Origin: Ramazzottius varieornatus
Taxonomy: Eukaryota; Tardigrada; Eutardigrada; Parachela; Ramazzottiidae
Assembly (NCBI GenBank): GCA_001949185.1
Contig: BDGG01000002.1
Span: 31,783-95,782 of the forward strand
Length of the DNA stretch: 64,000 bases
Direction of reading: 5' to 3'
Shown: positions 45,198 to 57,491 of the stretch, piece after piece
Layout: every line of letters starts with the position of its first letter
Numbering within the stretch: position 1 is the first letter of the stretch
Notes under the pieces: generated by a model
Told to the model about the DNA's origin: nothing
The model's database searches: none
What the model saw: only the letters and a program-made list of their open reading frames with translations
Translations under genes and position numbers: made by a program

Positions 45198-47318
45198 TTA
45201 AGGTTGGCCTTCTTGTTGGTCGTCCATGGGGCTGTCGCTATCACTTTGCCCAGCGTCTCTTCCATCATTCTCCTTCTTTTGCTGTCTTCTAGTCTTGGGC
45301 AGGAGAAAGTCCTGGACCATCTTGTTCACTTGCCGGAAAGAGCTCTCCCAGCTGGCGTCCGCTGCAATGGGGTACCTTTCGGCCTGGGGTACGGGCGTAA
45401 TGTCGTACTTGTCAAGCGTTAGATTCATAATCATCAGTGGATGAAAGTGGCTGGCTTCCATGAAGACCTTCAACAGCTGGGCGGAGAAGCCACTGACCAA
45501 GGCCGTGCCAGCTTGCTCCTTCATGACGGGGAAAGACTTTGCTGTTGCTCGCAAATTCCAAAAGATGATTTGCGGAACCTTGGTCTGTGCAGCCGCATAC
45601 TTTTGACAAATCTGCTCGTAGGTGGTACTCCATTGCCCGCCAAGGGCGGCGTCAAACTGCATGTCGGTGAATATGAAGAGCTTCTCCACCATTTTGGCAG
45701 CAGGCTCTTCAGCCACCGTCCTCAGCAGCAGGTCGAAGACTTTCAACAGATCGGTGTTTCCACCCCATTCCTGCCAACGGCATACCGTCATAAGATGCTG
45801 TCAGTGACACAAGTCAATGACAGCCAAGAAACCTTACCATACTGATGACATCCTCGACTCGCTCCTTCAAATTATGGCCCTTGATTTTGTGCAGTTTCGG
45901 ATTTTGATGAAAGGTGATGAGTTGACCACGGAAGGGTTCTTCTGTCAGCTCGGAGACCAGCAGGCCTAAGGCTACGGCAACCTGCATGGGCACACCCTCC
46001 ATCGAGCCTGACACATCACACACCGCTTGGCACTTTTTGAAATTGCCTGATTTGGCCAGTTCGCCTACCAAGGCCTTCCACTGACCTACCAGCGCAATTG
46101 TTAAGCTGAATATTCATTGGGGCCAAGAAGTGTAGTATACCTTCAATCGTCGCGTCAACTTCAGCCTGGCTAGCCATGTATGGGACGACCAGTTCATGCG
46201 GCTGTGTTCCCCTCGACTTGATCGTCTCTTTTCCAACCGACAAGTCAGCCAGGTAGTTGGCATAACGATGGGCCAACTTCCGTCTGCCCTCAGAGGCCTC
46301 TTTCTTAACATTGGCTCCTGCAAAAAAAAGCGCTGCTTGATGACAGGGCCAAGCCAGAGACAAGGAAGTTGCTACCTCGTTTGAAGGCATTTCGGTACTG
46401 ACGGTGAGCTTTGGCCGGCAGGCTGCTGAAGACGATCTCCTCGTACTTGCCGTTACACATCAGCCCTTCCAGCACACGCAGATGCTGCCGCAGCTTACTC
46501 AGCTTCTTCCGATATTGGCTCTTCTTCAGGCCTATCGATCGGCTAATCTTGCGCGAGAAGTAGAGAGGCTTCTTGCTGTAGTGCCTCATCTCTGAAGGGG
46601 CCCACTTGGCGCACAAGGAAATGCCGGCTTTGCCATTGGCCTCCAAGTCTCGATCATCCTGATTCAGCTGCGCTGCCATCACCGACAACTCCAGATCATT
46701 TCCCAGTTGTTCCAGCCGACCACAGTGTGGAATGTTGGCACAGCGGACGGCAAGCTCGGCAATTACCAGCAGATCCTTGTAGCAACCCACCTGCAATAAA
46801 CACACAATTTATCCAATTTGGCAAGCCCAACGAGGCAAATGCCGCCTTACATGTCCGACACGGAGAATATAGAGCAAATGACCAGTGTCGCTCCCCAAAT
46901 TCACCCAACTCGCAAATTTCATCCATAAATATGTCTGAGTGTACTTTTCCTGTCACTGTAATTTGATAATATGTACCTTAATGAAGTTGTGGAAGTTGGC
47001 CAAGTAGGTCAAGGGTTTCCAGCAGGAAAGAAGATACATCAGAAGGAGAGGAAGCTTCTTCTCGCCTTTGCCATTGCGGATGTCTCGTAGGGAGAGGATA
47101 AGCTTGATTGTTTTGTCGGGGTCCTCGTTCCAAGCAGCCAGAAAACCATCGATGGCATCCTTTACCGAGGTGTCCCGTACTACGGTAGCAAAGAAGTCCA
47201 GGCACTTATCGCCGGTGGTAGTGAATGCACCGGCTAGATTCTCCGTTAGGCTTCTGCCACCGTCAAGTTGCTGCGAAAGGCTATTGTAAAGTGTCAAAAT
47301 AGGGGGATGAGCCTCCAT
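45198..47318 (-). CDS. DUF2828 / Ro60-like protein with vWA domain
   Basis: Exons 47318-46977, 46790-46376, 46317-46141, 46085-45838 and 45770-45198, total 1755 nt, 584 residues. The N-terminal half is TROVE/HEAT-like: SLTENLAGAFTTTGDKCLDF, IKLILSLRDIRNGKGEKKL. A helical basic middle follows. The C-terminal vWA-like domain carries the MIDAS CDVSGSM, then VAVALGLLVSELTEEPFRGQ, KLFIFTDMQFDAA, PQIIFWNLRA and ALVSGFSAQLLKVF, which match the DUF2828 family of plants, fungi and protists. The family is related in layout to Ro60, an RNA-binding quality-control protein, but its role is unknown. The tail is acidic and Asp/Ser-rich. The ATG at 47318 has no competing upstream exon seen. Confidence 0.85.
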
Positions 47319-49313
47319 GCCTCCAGCCTCCAGCTAGTCTCTCGTACAGTTTCAACGAGGAAGACAATCTTTCCCAAAAACGGAGTGATGAAGAGCGAAG
47401 AAGTGAAACCTTGAAGGAAGCTAACAACAGCAGCAGCAGCAGCGCAGAACGTCTGATGGAAAGAAATACTATGAGCAACACCAGCATTTACCATCACGCT
47501 TCCGGCAGCTGTCAACTGCCGAGTCTGCACTCTCGGATCTTCATTCAGCCTATTGATAAACAAGTTTACTCATGATGAGGCATGGTTCGGCTTTTGACTG
47601 ATGTTACTGCTATATACAGAAGTAACCGCCACAAACGACGAGCCACGGGCCCACAGCTGGCCAAAGAACCCAGCCATACAGGTGATGCTAAAAGGGGCCC
47701 CCACTTCGACACGGTCTGCCAAAACCGAGATCGCGCGATGATGAAAATTGTTTAGGCAGAAGGCCGATGCTACGGCTGCGTACACGGCGCAGCCACGACA
47801 TGAAGATTTATGGCTCGATCCCTCTCAAATCGGTTTTTGGTCTCTGATGAATATCAAGCTTTGGCTGGTCTGTTGGCCTCTATACAGAACGGGATCTATC
47901 TATCTATTGGCCTCTATTGATCTATTGGCCTCTATCCCGTTCTGTGTAGAGGTGTGTGGGTTAATTGATTCACCAGGTTGTAGGTGGCGTTCAGAACATG
48001 GCCATGTTTCCTTTGCCGACGAGTTCAGATGACGATACAGCTGTAGCTCCGGCTTTCTTTTGGCACAACGCCAGCAGTCAGTAACTTGATTGTGAGCCGC
48101 ATGCGCCGGCAAGGCCCCCTTTAGCAGCACATGTATGTAGCCTTAGTTTCGGAAGCTACGAGATGACTAATTTTACCTTGCACTTGCAGCCAGAAAATAC
48201 TGCACAATTTATAATATCTCACAATTTTCCGCGGTGATTAAAGTTGAGTGAAGGCCGGTTGTGAGAGCGGCTCGAAGAAGCTACCCACACCACAAGAAGC
48301 GCTCTTAATACCAAAGACGTGTCAGAAGCTCTCCAAAAGACAGCTTGATCATCAGGAAAGGTACAGGGAGAAAGGTGGAAGCCTGGTCAGGGGCTTGTGC
48401 CTGTAAACATCATAAGGAGAAGTCTTGCACAGAAAGGCAGATCGAGGGAAGGGGAGTGGTCGAATTCTGCGTCAAACTTCCTTGATGAACTTTTTGCCGC
48501 TTGTCCAACCGACCTTGGCGCTTCTGCAGATGATCTTCACCTATGTAGTACTGCTTCTACCATTACCGCGGGAGCCATGGTCAGGCTGCACGTACGGACA
48601 GATGTTTGGAAGGCTGGAAGGTCACTTTCCATTTATCCTTTAACTCTGAAACAATTGGCAGCTCGTAAACAAGCTGGGCAAGAGACTTTTCGCAAGTGGC
48701 GCATCTTTTGCCTATTGCTGACCGAAAGCGTGCGCCACTTTGAAAGCTGCCTTGTTGAGTTTGTTTAATTGCCTAAGCTTAGCGGCCCATTTCGCTACAG
48801 TTAACATTGACTGACCATCAGGCAGAGGTAACATGAAGTTTTTTGCCGTCTCAGAATTCTCGGTACTTAGTACGTACCCCAACTACCGTTACATCCCGCA
48901 AGAAAGAACTGGGAGCCGACCGCCAGCGCAAAGAGGGCATCATCAAGTCCATTCAGGAGATTGGCGGTCACAACCTCCTTGGTAACAAGTACGTCCCCTG
49001 GCTGGCTAGTCCCTTCTCCATCCGCCGACCCTACATTCTTTGTACTAATTCCCGCTCAATAAATGGGGGGGGGGGGGCATTCGAATTCGCGTTGCATCCC
49101 TATTACAGGTACCGGCAAAGTCTGGCAAAGTCACTTCCGCGTTCGTCCGGTGATTCCGGCACAGGCTAGTTAGCCGATGATTTATGTTTTTATTTACATA
49201 ATCAAGTTGATTGTTGATCGTGTTAGACCGGTTAAGCCCATGAGTTAGCAAAGCATAATCTGTTGGCAATGTTTGATTATGGTGTTATCGTTGCTGTGAA
49301 AGTAGGAAGTGGT
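47319..49313. other. Intergenic, no secure gene
   Basis: Tandem CTATTGGCCTCTAT units lie near 47900-47940 and a 13-nt G-run at 49065-49077. Plus-strand frames at 48397-48768 (123 codons) and 48843-48990 (containing KKELGADRQRKEGIIKSIQE and ending near a GTACGT donor) could be exons, but I find no family match and no closed model. Confidence 0.3.
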
Positions 49314-50184
49314 TCATACGTCAGATTCCGCTGTGCTTTTAGAGGAACGTTTGGAGGAGGCCTCGTCGGTCAATCGTTCAGAAGACTCCCCCATGTCCGG
49401 GTTAAGGGTTTGCGTGTAGTTGGCTGCCTTGATGGTGTCGCCGTAGTTCTTGAAGGCTTTGGCCAGACAATAAGCCAGCTTGCGCGACTGAATGCGACTC
49501 TGGCACAGGAAGACGAAACAATCAAAGGGCCGCTCGTCAATCAGAGATTTGTCTTTGATGGAGATCATGGCGAAAACTCGCGGGAAGACCACGTCTTGCA
49601 CACCTGTCATCATAAACATACGGTTATCGTACTGACATCATAATTATGATGATGACAATGTTGAAGAGCTGAAAGAATAGCTGGAATGGAGAATGGGTAA
49701 TTCTTATTGGGTACTGACCGTAAGAGATACGCTCGATTGGTTTGTGGCCGAGGTCGATCTCTTTTGAGGTATCATTGGGCCGTGAAGGCGAGATCTGCCG
49801 TAAGGAGACTCCGCTGTCGGCGATGTCCAGCTGCAGGACGGACAAATCGTCGGCCTCTGTGGACTTTGCCAATTCGACCAGTATATCAACGGGCTTGCGG
49901 GTGTGCTTAATGCCCCATATACCGGTGGAGGGATGAGAACCCAGGAAGCGAACAATGAAGGACTGAGGAAGTCCAATGTCGGCAAAGTTGCGAGCTTTAT
50001 CTGGCTCAAGGCTGGGGTTGATTAAGGAAACTCCTGCAGGGAGCAAGTCGCCGTTGGCCTCAGCTTCGCATTGACGCTTTGGCCACTGCTCCAGACCAGG
50101 CTGACTTTCAGGTACGCCGCCAACTGACGCTTCGTCCTCCATGGCAATCTTACCCTTCTTCGACCTAAACAGGAAGAAACTCAT
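49314..50184 (-). CDS. PTB (phosphotyrosine-binding/PID) domain protein
   Basis: Two exons, 50184-49719 and 49603-49314, join in phase 1 to give 251 residues. Residues about 75-215 form a PTB fold: FIVRFLGSHPSTGIWGIKHT (strand 1 with the FLGS start), LQLDIADSGVSLRQI, HKPIERISYG, then VVFPRVFAMISIKD, FDCFVFLCQS and the closing helix RKLAYCLAKAFKNY. The N-terminus is basic (FRSKKGKI) and the C-terminus is Ser/Lys-rich. PTB adaptors bind NPxY-type tails or lipids and link receptors to signalling or endocytosis. Which subfamily (Numb-, Dab- or FAM43-like) could not be settled. Confidence 0.82.
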
Positions 50185-50909
50185 GGCCGATGCTTGTTAA
50201 GATATTCCAAAGTGCAGAGGTAGTGAAAGTATGAACTGATGAGATACGGGTATCAACCAAGCATTTTGAATGATGATGGAGGACCGGAAGTAGAGTGAGG
50301 AAAAATCTTGTTGAAAGGGTATCAAACGCTGGTCCACCGCAGAACAAGCACAGGTAGGTGAGGATGTGAATTGTGGCGCGAGATATGAGTGGCCAGCGAT
50401 CCAGTTTAGTCGAGCGTGGTCTAGTGTTGAATGGAAACGTCAGGTGCCGAGCACCGAATGGCTACTTGATATGATGCGGCTGAGAGGCAGAACGTCACGC
50501 AGAGGTACTTTGACTCCATCGTTAATCCGTGAGCTATAGCAGATTACGACATGGTCTAATCGCATTACCTGTGCCACTGTCGAAATGGCCAAAGTATCAT
50601 TTTCCGCACCGAACGTAACGGACATGGAAATGCCATATTGGCTCTTCAGGCCGTACGCATCAAAGGTCTTGTTGACATGCAGCAGCTTTTATCTGTTCGC
50701 GCATATCGAGGAACCCTTAGAAAGCCTCACACCAACATTGAACAAGCACAGGATGCAGACCATGAGATTCAGCCTGGAGTCGTGGACAGCTTTACCCTCA
50801 AGTTTACTCCCAATAAATTCTGTTACTTTTCTTCGAAAAAAGTACTCGACACAGCAAAATGCATCTTGAGAACGAGCTTCCGCTAAGAGTTTCTCATGAA
50901 ATAATTCAT
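50185..50909. other. Intergenic
   Basis: 5' flank of the PTB gene. A 94-codon plus frame at 50585 has no support. Confidence 0.35.
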
Positions 50910-51124
50910 ATATGGGCTGTGGGCAAGGTTTCTCAGAAGTCTGGGGTCATGGGGTAGAGGCACAGCTGATGAAATTTAACAAGGGCAAGGGAGGGTTTCA
51001 GGTATTTCTTGAAAATTCTTGGCCTCCACATGGCAAGCCCCGACCCCTACCCTTGGGCTACCCTGCCCCCTGCCTAAATTTCTTCGACTTTGCCTCTACG
51101 CCATGACCCCAGACTTCTGAGGAA
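50910..51124. mobile_element. Palindromic MITE, family 1, truncated copy
   Basis: Matches 16976-17205 in inverted orientation: ATATGGGCTGTGGGCA end, TCAGAAGTCTGGGGTCATGG arm, and complement arm ending CCATGACCCCAGACTTCTGA. The second terminal repeat is missing; the ATCGATA-rich foldback family begins immediately after, so one element probably cut into the other. Confidence 0.78.
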
Positions 51125-51127
51125 TAG

Positions 51128-51306
51128 TGCTGGCAACGATACGGTATACCGATATCTTGTCGAAATATATCGAATCTTTGCGATAAAATATGCGGCAGAT
51201 ATCGTCTCGAAAATATGGATATGAAGCTCATATCGAATAACGCAATAAAATATTCGGCGATATCGTATCGCGCCATATCGACATATTTTCGATATATCGG
51301 TATTTT
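51128..51306. mobile_element. Foldback element, ATCGATA-rich family, diverged copy 2
   Basis: Repeated ATATCG / CGATAT motifs with arms related to the element at 39380-39658, bounded by GCTGGCAACGATACGG. More diverged than the other copies. Confidence 0.6.
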
Positions 51307-51564
51307 GCTGAATGGCACACTCGTTAGTGATATCTCGTTTACAGAAGACCATGGTTGATTTCGAAGACTTGATTTTGGCCATGGTGTGCCGAGCACACTT
51401 CGCCCATTCGGTTCTGGTGCTAATCCTGTCCAGGTTTCCATGTGTTTGAAGTCTTGGTCTAGTTGCGTCTTTGCTGTATCCGACGCTCTCGATCTTACTA
51501 GTACTTTATGTGGAAATCGGCTTCTTGAGTGGGCTTGAACCAGTGGAATTCCGAAAAACTAACA

Positions 51565-51735
51565 TTTCGGAAATATCGATGTATCGCTGCAATATGATAC
51601 GATACATCGAAAATACGGTAACGGAAAAATATTGTATCGAAATATCGATATCGAATGAATATCGAAGACCGCGATAAAATATCCGCCGATGTTGTATCGA
51701 AAAATATGGTATCGAATATCATCGTATTTTTGCCA
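51565..51735. mobile_element. Foldback element, ATCGATA-rich family, copy 3 (one arm)
   Basis: Close match to the right arm of 39380-39658, including TATCGAATGAATATCGAAGA and CCGCGATAAA.TATCCGCCG, ending TCATCGTATTTTTGCCAGTG. The left arm is absent apart from the short GATGTATCG centre. Confidence 0.75.
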
Positions 51736-53255
51736 GTGCTACTGAGGAACCTTGCCCGCAGCGCGTATAACTTTCAGTGAGACAAAATATTGTCAACCAG
51801 AAAGATCGGATTGAGGTGTGCCGAGCGTGAAATACTGGGGACATGAGGTGAGTGGGACGTCCAGCGAAAATCAAACAAACATTTGATACACACAGTCTCA
51901 GCAGGTCTGGAAGGAGTTTGCTTAGTCTAATGAACATATATGGATTTCGGCGGCCTCATCTTAATACGAACTTTTCCACAGTACACTATTTTGACATCAG
52001 ATTATTCAGAGTACTCAAGGGCATCGCGTAGTAGAGTCGCCACGCTTCGCCGCGGATAGAAGTTTCACAAAACTGTTCGCCCTTTTGAGAAGAGTTTGCC
52101 GAAAACTAGGGGTGATTGGCAGCCGAAGCACCCCACAGGGTGGCTTATTGTCAAAACAAATGCAGACGCACATTTGGGCCGCATGACGTTATTGTGACGT
52201 CAAAACTTTATCAGTCGAAACTTTGAATCATTGCAGACTTCTCTGAGGAAGTCATCTGACCAGTGGTCAGATGGTCAAATGAACTTCAGCATTGTGTTCC
52301 TCGATGTCTGTTACACCAGATTGCATCAACAGCTTAACTTTGCCTGGGGTCCGACAACTTCAAACTCGTTCTGCGGTCGGACAATCGATGGATGTCAGTG
52401 CGGCAGCAACGACGTTTCGACCATTTCGCCAGGAGAGTTTGGCCACCTGTAGTCATTGATTGTCCGACCGCGAAACATATTCCGTTTTGATTTTGGATAT
52501 GCGTTGATTGACTGGACCAGCCGCACACCTGTACTCGGGCTTAGTTTACGCGTACGAGCTCGGCCGTCTGATAGCTCTGATGGACAAATATGGTCGCACA
52601 AAAAGTTCCAGCTCGATTGGAATCTTCTCTGAAGTTAGAGAAACGAAATCCAAAAGTACGGTGCTCGTGAAACGGAGTTTAGAGCTACCAGTATGCAGCT
52701 TTGCGCAGAGCGACACGCAGGGGACAGTGCTTTTTAAACACAGGGGACAGTGCTTTTCAAATGTTAGCTGTAAGTTTCCCAGCCTGCACTTCGTGGTACA
52801 GACTACAGAGGAAGTAAAGGACTGAGTCTTGTACATGTTATTTTGTTGGTTACTTCCAAACGGCAGTAAATGAGAACGGGTTTCTCGATGCGTGAGTACC
52901 TGCTGATGACAATAATATCAGTCTCTGGAAAGCATCAAGATGTCGCTTTGATGGACCTCTGTAAAAAAGTCAATTCCGAGGCTTTTTTATGGACTTTCAC
53001 TCGCCAAGATTTCACAAAGCAACTGGCGGAGCCGGATATTTCCGGCGATTCATGTCAGGCAACCCAAACAGCTCTTCCATATAGACCAATCGCATTTATG
53101 GTCTCTATCATATTCTCCAATTTTCCAAAGTGTCGCCGGATTTAACCACAAGTTTAGTTCGCTGCAGCCAACAGTAAGAAATATTTACATCCTCAAAAAG
53201 TATCTACATTTTTCATCATACCTTCATCCCGTTCTCGGCTAAAAGTTGGTCGAAA
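51736..53255. other. Gene-poor region
   Basis: No secure gene. An imperfect direct repeat of ACACAGGGGACAGTGCTTTT occurs twice near 52720-52758. Inverted GTCCGACAA / TTGTCCGAC motifs flank 52345-52470, suggesting a small degraded inverted-repeat element. Confidence 0.35.
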
Positions 53256-54641
53256 ATGAGGTTACCCTCGACCTTGCTCATTTCAGCTATCGTACTAGTC
53301 CTTGGGAGTTTCTCTGGTAAGTCAACCTGCTGCACTGTCGTGATTGGAATGGAGGCAAACAAGCTGGAAAGGATCGTTACACCAGGTGGCGCACGCTTGC
53401 AGCCAACAGCCCTAAGAAACTGAAAACGTGCGCTACTGGGGGAAAAAATCTTGTCCAGTTTGTTGGCAGAGCTGACTGTTTCTAAGACTTTGTGCTGTTT
53501 GACAGACTTCTCAGAAGGAAGACGAGGAGGCGGATTTGGCGGTTTCCGAGGTGGTGGAGGCTTCCGTGGCGGATATGGCGGATATAGTAGGCGGTATGGT
53601 GGCTATGGCGGATTTAACGGCGGCCTGGGTAGGCTGACAGTGTGAGATGTAGACTAACAATGGATTTACGCCAGTCGGTCCACTCCAACTATAAAAGCAA
53701 TAAGATGGAAAAATAGAAAAGGGTTCACTCCATAAAACAGAGCAGACGTTATCGGCAGAACTAATTCCTGGACGCCACTGCGAAATTCGGGAACAGAGGA
53801 ACTATTGTCGTACTCTAGCGTACAAGTCTGGTGCGATCACGTAATACTCTTGATTGAGACTTTTTCATTGACAATGAGGCGAACAGCTGATCGGGATGAC
53901 GCAGTTGCCGCTGCAAATCGCGTACCTTGAAGTACTACAGCTACGAGACAGCATGCTGTCTGGCGAACCACACACACTCTTCGCCGATCAGCTGATCGCC
54001 TCCTTGTCAATCAGGAATCAAATTAAAGTGCATTACGTCAAAGCGGTTTGGTTACGTCATTGGGACGGAGCCGTACGGCCTGCCTCTGTTTATACAGTGA
54101 ACTCTCATCTACTTATATAACGAATTGGTTTAAGAGTTGGAGTGGACCGACTGGCGTAAACCCCTTGTGAGCCTGACTGATTGTCCTGTCGATCTTGTTG
54201 CAGGCCTGGGTTTGGGCCTAGGCTTGGGCCTTGGAGGTTTCGGCTATAGCTACGGCTACGGCATAGGCTATCCGTTCTTCGGCGGTCTCGGCTTGGGAGG
54301 TCTGTACGGCGGCTTCGGAGGACTGAGTGGATATGGCGGCTACGGGGGATATGGATATGACAACGTCTTCAACAATGGCTACAATAACGGTATGTTCGCT
54401 ACGTAGTGGCGCCTCCCCGAGAACTCTTTGTGCCTGCATGGTCAACTTGTCTGAATTAAGGACCTCATCGTCACTGCTCTTTTCAGGATACCGAAACAAC
54501 AATGGCTACAATAATAACAACAACAACTACAGAAGGAATAACAACGTCCGAAATAACAACGACGATGACAAGGACGACAACACCAACCGCAACCAGCGAA
54601 GGAGAAGCAAGAACAGGCGCGACGACGATAACTCCATCTGA
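53256..54641 (+). CDS. Secreted glycine/tyrosine-rich to asparagine-rich protein
   Basis: Exons 53256-53316, 53506-53628, 54204-54389 and 54487-54641, all phase-1 joined, total 525 nt, 174 residues. Exon 1 is a signal peptide (MRLPSTLLISAIVLVLGSFS). Exon 2 has GGF/GGY repeats with Arg (RGGGGFRGGYGGYSRRYGG). Exon 3 is Gly/Leu/Tyr-rich (LGLGLGLGLGGFGYSYGYG). Exon 4 switches to Asn-rich, then a charged Asp/Asn/Arg/Lys tail (NNDDDKDDNTNRNQRRRSKN). Such composition is seen in extracellular structural proteins, glues and some antimicrobial peptides; none is identified. There are no cysteines in the mature part. Low-complexity sequence limits homology, but signal peptide and splice phases support a real gene. 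Confidence 0.78.
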
Positions 54642-54941
54642 CATCAAAGCCACCGCCGAAGTCAAGACTAGGCTTTGAAGCAGTACTAGTACTAACCTTA
54701 GGTCGACAAGTCAAATTATATTTCGATGGCAGTTGCAGTGCCCTGCACAATCATGCATTTACAGTCACATCTGGCACGGTGAAGAGCTGTAACTGGTATC
54801 GAGCGTTGTGCTGTGTTACCTGTCACAACTGTGCTGATTTCGTCTTTCTTCCAACGTGACACATACCCATTAAAACCAATGTCAAGCTGTACATAAAACA
54901 TACATACAAAACAGTCTCGTCTGGATCGGCCATTGGAAGGC
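54642..54941. other. Intergenic, 5' of Harbinger element
   Basis: 3' flank of the glycine-rich gene; nothing recognised before the target-site repeat at 54942. Confidence 0.4.
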
Positions 54942-55140
54942 ATTAGTGAGTATTCGTCCGGCGCTTACGATCACGAATTCGATGCAATCGCAATAGAAAT
55001 CGCACCGTCTTCGCATCGTAAACTGCTCTGTGTGTTCGGTCGAAGCAAAATGACGTCAGGACGATCAATGTTCGCTTCGCTTTTGTCCATTTTCATTCCC
55101 GATTTCTTTCCTACCATTTTCATTTGTATTCCTTTTCAAG

Positions 55141-56290
55141 ATGGAGCTTCGCAATTTGTATGCTCTTCTTTTCGATAAACATATCTCATACAAGCAGTTT
55201 ATCGTCCTGCGACGGCGTATACGCAAAAGCAAAGCCTTGGAAGAAGACGCTTGGAAGGAAGAAGCCTTCGAATTGGATCGCTACAGCGAGAAAGAATGTC
55301 GATTCTACTTTCGGTTCAAACGGGAACATCTGGACCAGCTGCTAAATGTATTACGATTTCCCAAAGTCGTTAAAACATCTAGTAAAGACTCAGCCTCAGG
55401 AATCGAGGCCTTGTGTATTGTTCTGCGAAGACTGACTTATCCAAACCGATGGATGGAGCTACGGAAGATGTTCGGTCGTTCCCAAGGATGTCTTCTCGGC
55501 TGTTCTACACCACTCTACGGATCATCGACAAGTCTTCTTCTGTGTTACGAACGTGGGACCATAAATGGCTGAAGGAAGAAGACTTCGAACAATTTACTTT
55601 TTCCATTGCAAAAAAAGGTGGGCCAGGAGTAGTGTCAGATGTGTTTGGTTTCATCGACGGAACAGCCAGGGCTGTTTGCCGGCTGAAACTCTTCCAGCGA
55701 CATATGTTCAGCGGGAACAACAAATTTACTGCACAAAATGGCAGTCAGTTGTGATTCCCAATGGTAAACGTATACGCATTTATTCAAATCAGAGAAAACT
55801 TTATCGACCGAAAGTGGTGTTCACTTTCTATGTTTGCAGGATTGATCGTGAATTTGTACGGTGGTCAAAGGGGCTCCATGCATGACAGTCGCTTGCTGAA
55901 CGAAAGCAGGATCTTGGATAATCTACAGGAAAAGCAAAGTGGATTCCTACGAAGGTATGTCTTGTATGGTGACAGCGGATACACGAAGAAGAATGGAGTC
56001 CTGCACAAGCCGTTTTCCCGAGTCGAAATTAGGAACTCACGCTTCAAGAAAGAACACAACACGCTGATGTCAACGCTTCGACAGAATGGAACTTCAAAGA
56101 AGTTGTCAAGAATTTTGCTTTTGTTGACTTTCGAAAACAAATGAAGATGTACGAGAAGCCAGTGAATACCCTCTACCGTGTTGCTGTTGTACTTACTAAC
56201 TGCCATAACTGCTTGTACCCAAACCAAACAAGTAGATATTTTGATTTAGAGCCTCCGACGTTGTTCGAGTACTTGTCGAGCGTACCGTGA
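55141..56290 (+). pseudogene. Harbinger (DDE_Tnp_4) transposase, frameshifted
   Basis: Homologous to PIF/HARBI1 nucleases. Recognisable parts: YFRFKREHLDQLLNVLRF near the N-terminus, first catalytic Asp in FGFIDGTA, second in GGQRGSMHDSRLL, the catalytic Glu in TEWNFKEVV, and the C-terminal VAVVLTNCHNCLYPNQTSRY and EPPTLFEYL. A clean 82-bp intron (GTAAAC...TTTGCAG, about 55764-55840) separates the first and second Asp blocks. The frame shifts near 55490, 55720 and 56075, each consistent with a 1-nt change, so no full protein can be made. Confidence 0.85.
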
Positions 56291-56444
56291 GAAAGTCTGT
56301 TACTGGCAGTTCAAATCACGTATCCATATTCAAATGCTAATTCAAATCGTATTCGCCAGCTATGTTTGTATTGAGAAAGTACACTTGACCATCGGAGAGC
56401 ACTGGACGATCAGCACCAAAGCGTAATCGCGTAATCAAGGATAA

Positions 56445-57491
56445 TCAAAACTCCAGCGGAGGGTATAACTTCTTACATCCCATTTCGATACGAAACCTTT
56501 CGATCTCAAGCTCTTTTTCGCGCAGTTCCAGCTTTTTGGCTTCTAGGTCATACACTCTCTTTGACTCGGCTTCCTTGAAAGCATATTTGCGCTTAGCAGT
56601 CTCCTCGAACAGCTTGATGAACTTGTCATCCGACACTTCCATTTTCGACGGCTTACTAGGACGCGACGTTCGACGTTTCTTCGGTTTGTTTTCACCGTTC
56701 TCGGCCTTTTCGTCAGCTTCAGCTCGCTTATTCTCCCGGTAGTCCTTCTCCGTTTCCCAATCCTGCTCATCGCCTCCCATCTCTCGAAGAAATTCTTCCT
56801 TTTCTGCTTCATCTGCCCAAAACAAACCAAAATAGAAGCGTATACGCAGTGATTCGCAGATGGATCGTTGCAGCCGACTTAAAAAATTTGCACACGACGT
56901 CATCTTCCGCCCATCATTGCCAGAGTAATACTCTCATGTACTATGACGTCCTGTGCAGCTAGTCAAGCTTACCATCCAAATTATCAGCTGCTTTGTTGCG
57001 TCTCCCCGAACGGCCTTTCTCCCCCTCCACCATTATAGCTTCACCTGCGTAGTCGCGTTCCTTACTTTTGAAAGCTTCGGCTTGCGTTTTGGTATCTTTC
57101 TGCTTCTTAGAGTCATCTATAGCAGCGACGACTCGATTCAGCAATTCGGCGATGCGACCATACTGCTCTTCTGTTCCGGACTTCACCTTCTTCTTCAGAC
57201 CATCACCACGGAAGGCTGTTACTAGGGTGTTCACTCGGTTGATAACGGCTCTGCTGTCTAGAGGCTTCTCGAAGATCTAGAACGAGAAACGCGTGTACGA
57301 TGTAGGCAGGGTATACAACGTGTTGCGCGAGGAAAGCTTACCTTCGCCTGGTTCAAGGTTCGTGTAATTTCCTCTCAGACTGCCGAAGGCCTGCTGGCAA
57401 AGTACGGATTCTTGGAGTCCACAAGGTCCAAGAGATCCAGATCATGGATAGCCTTGAAGAAGTCCTTAGTGGAGGGTGATTCCTTTGCCAT
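56445..57491 (-). pseudogene. Harbinger Myb/SANT-like DNA-binding partner, one nonsense codon
   Basis: Exons 57491-57342, 57276-56973 and 56812-56445 keep frame for 273 codons, starting MAKESPSTKDFFKAIHDLD. A SANT/Myb-like helical region (residues about 1-95) contains SAV-stop-EEITRTLNQAK: TGA at 57375-57377 stands where the family has the conserved Trp. Then DSRAVINRVNTLVTAFRGDG, a Lys-rich linker, and a C-terminal coiled coil (RVYDLEAKKLELREKELEIE). In active Harbingers the partner binds the terminal repeats and carries the transposase into the nucleus. One lesion only, so its decay is more recent than that of the transposase. Confidence 0.75.
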
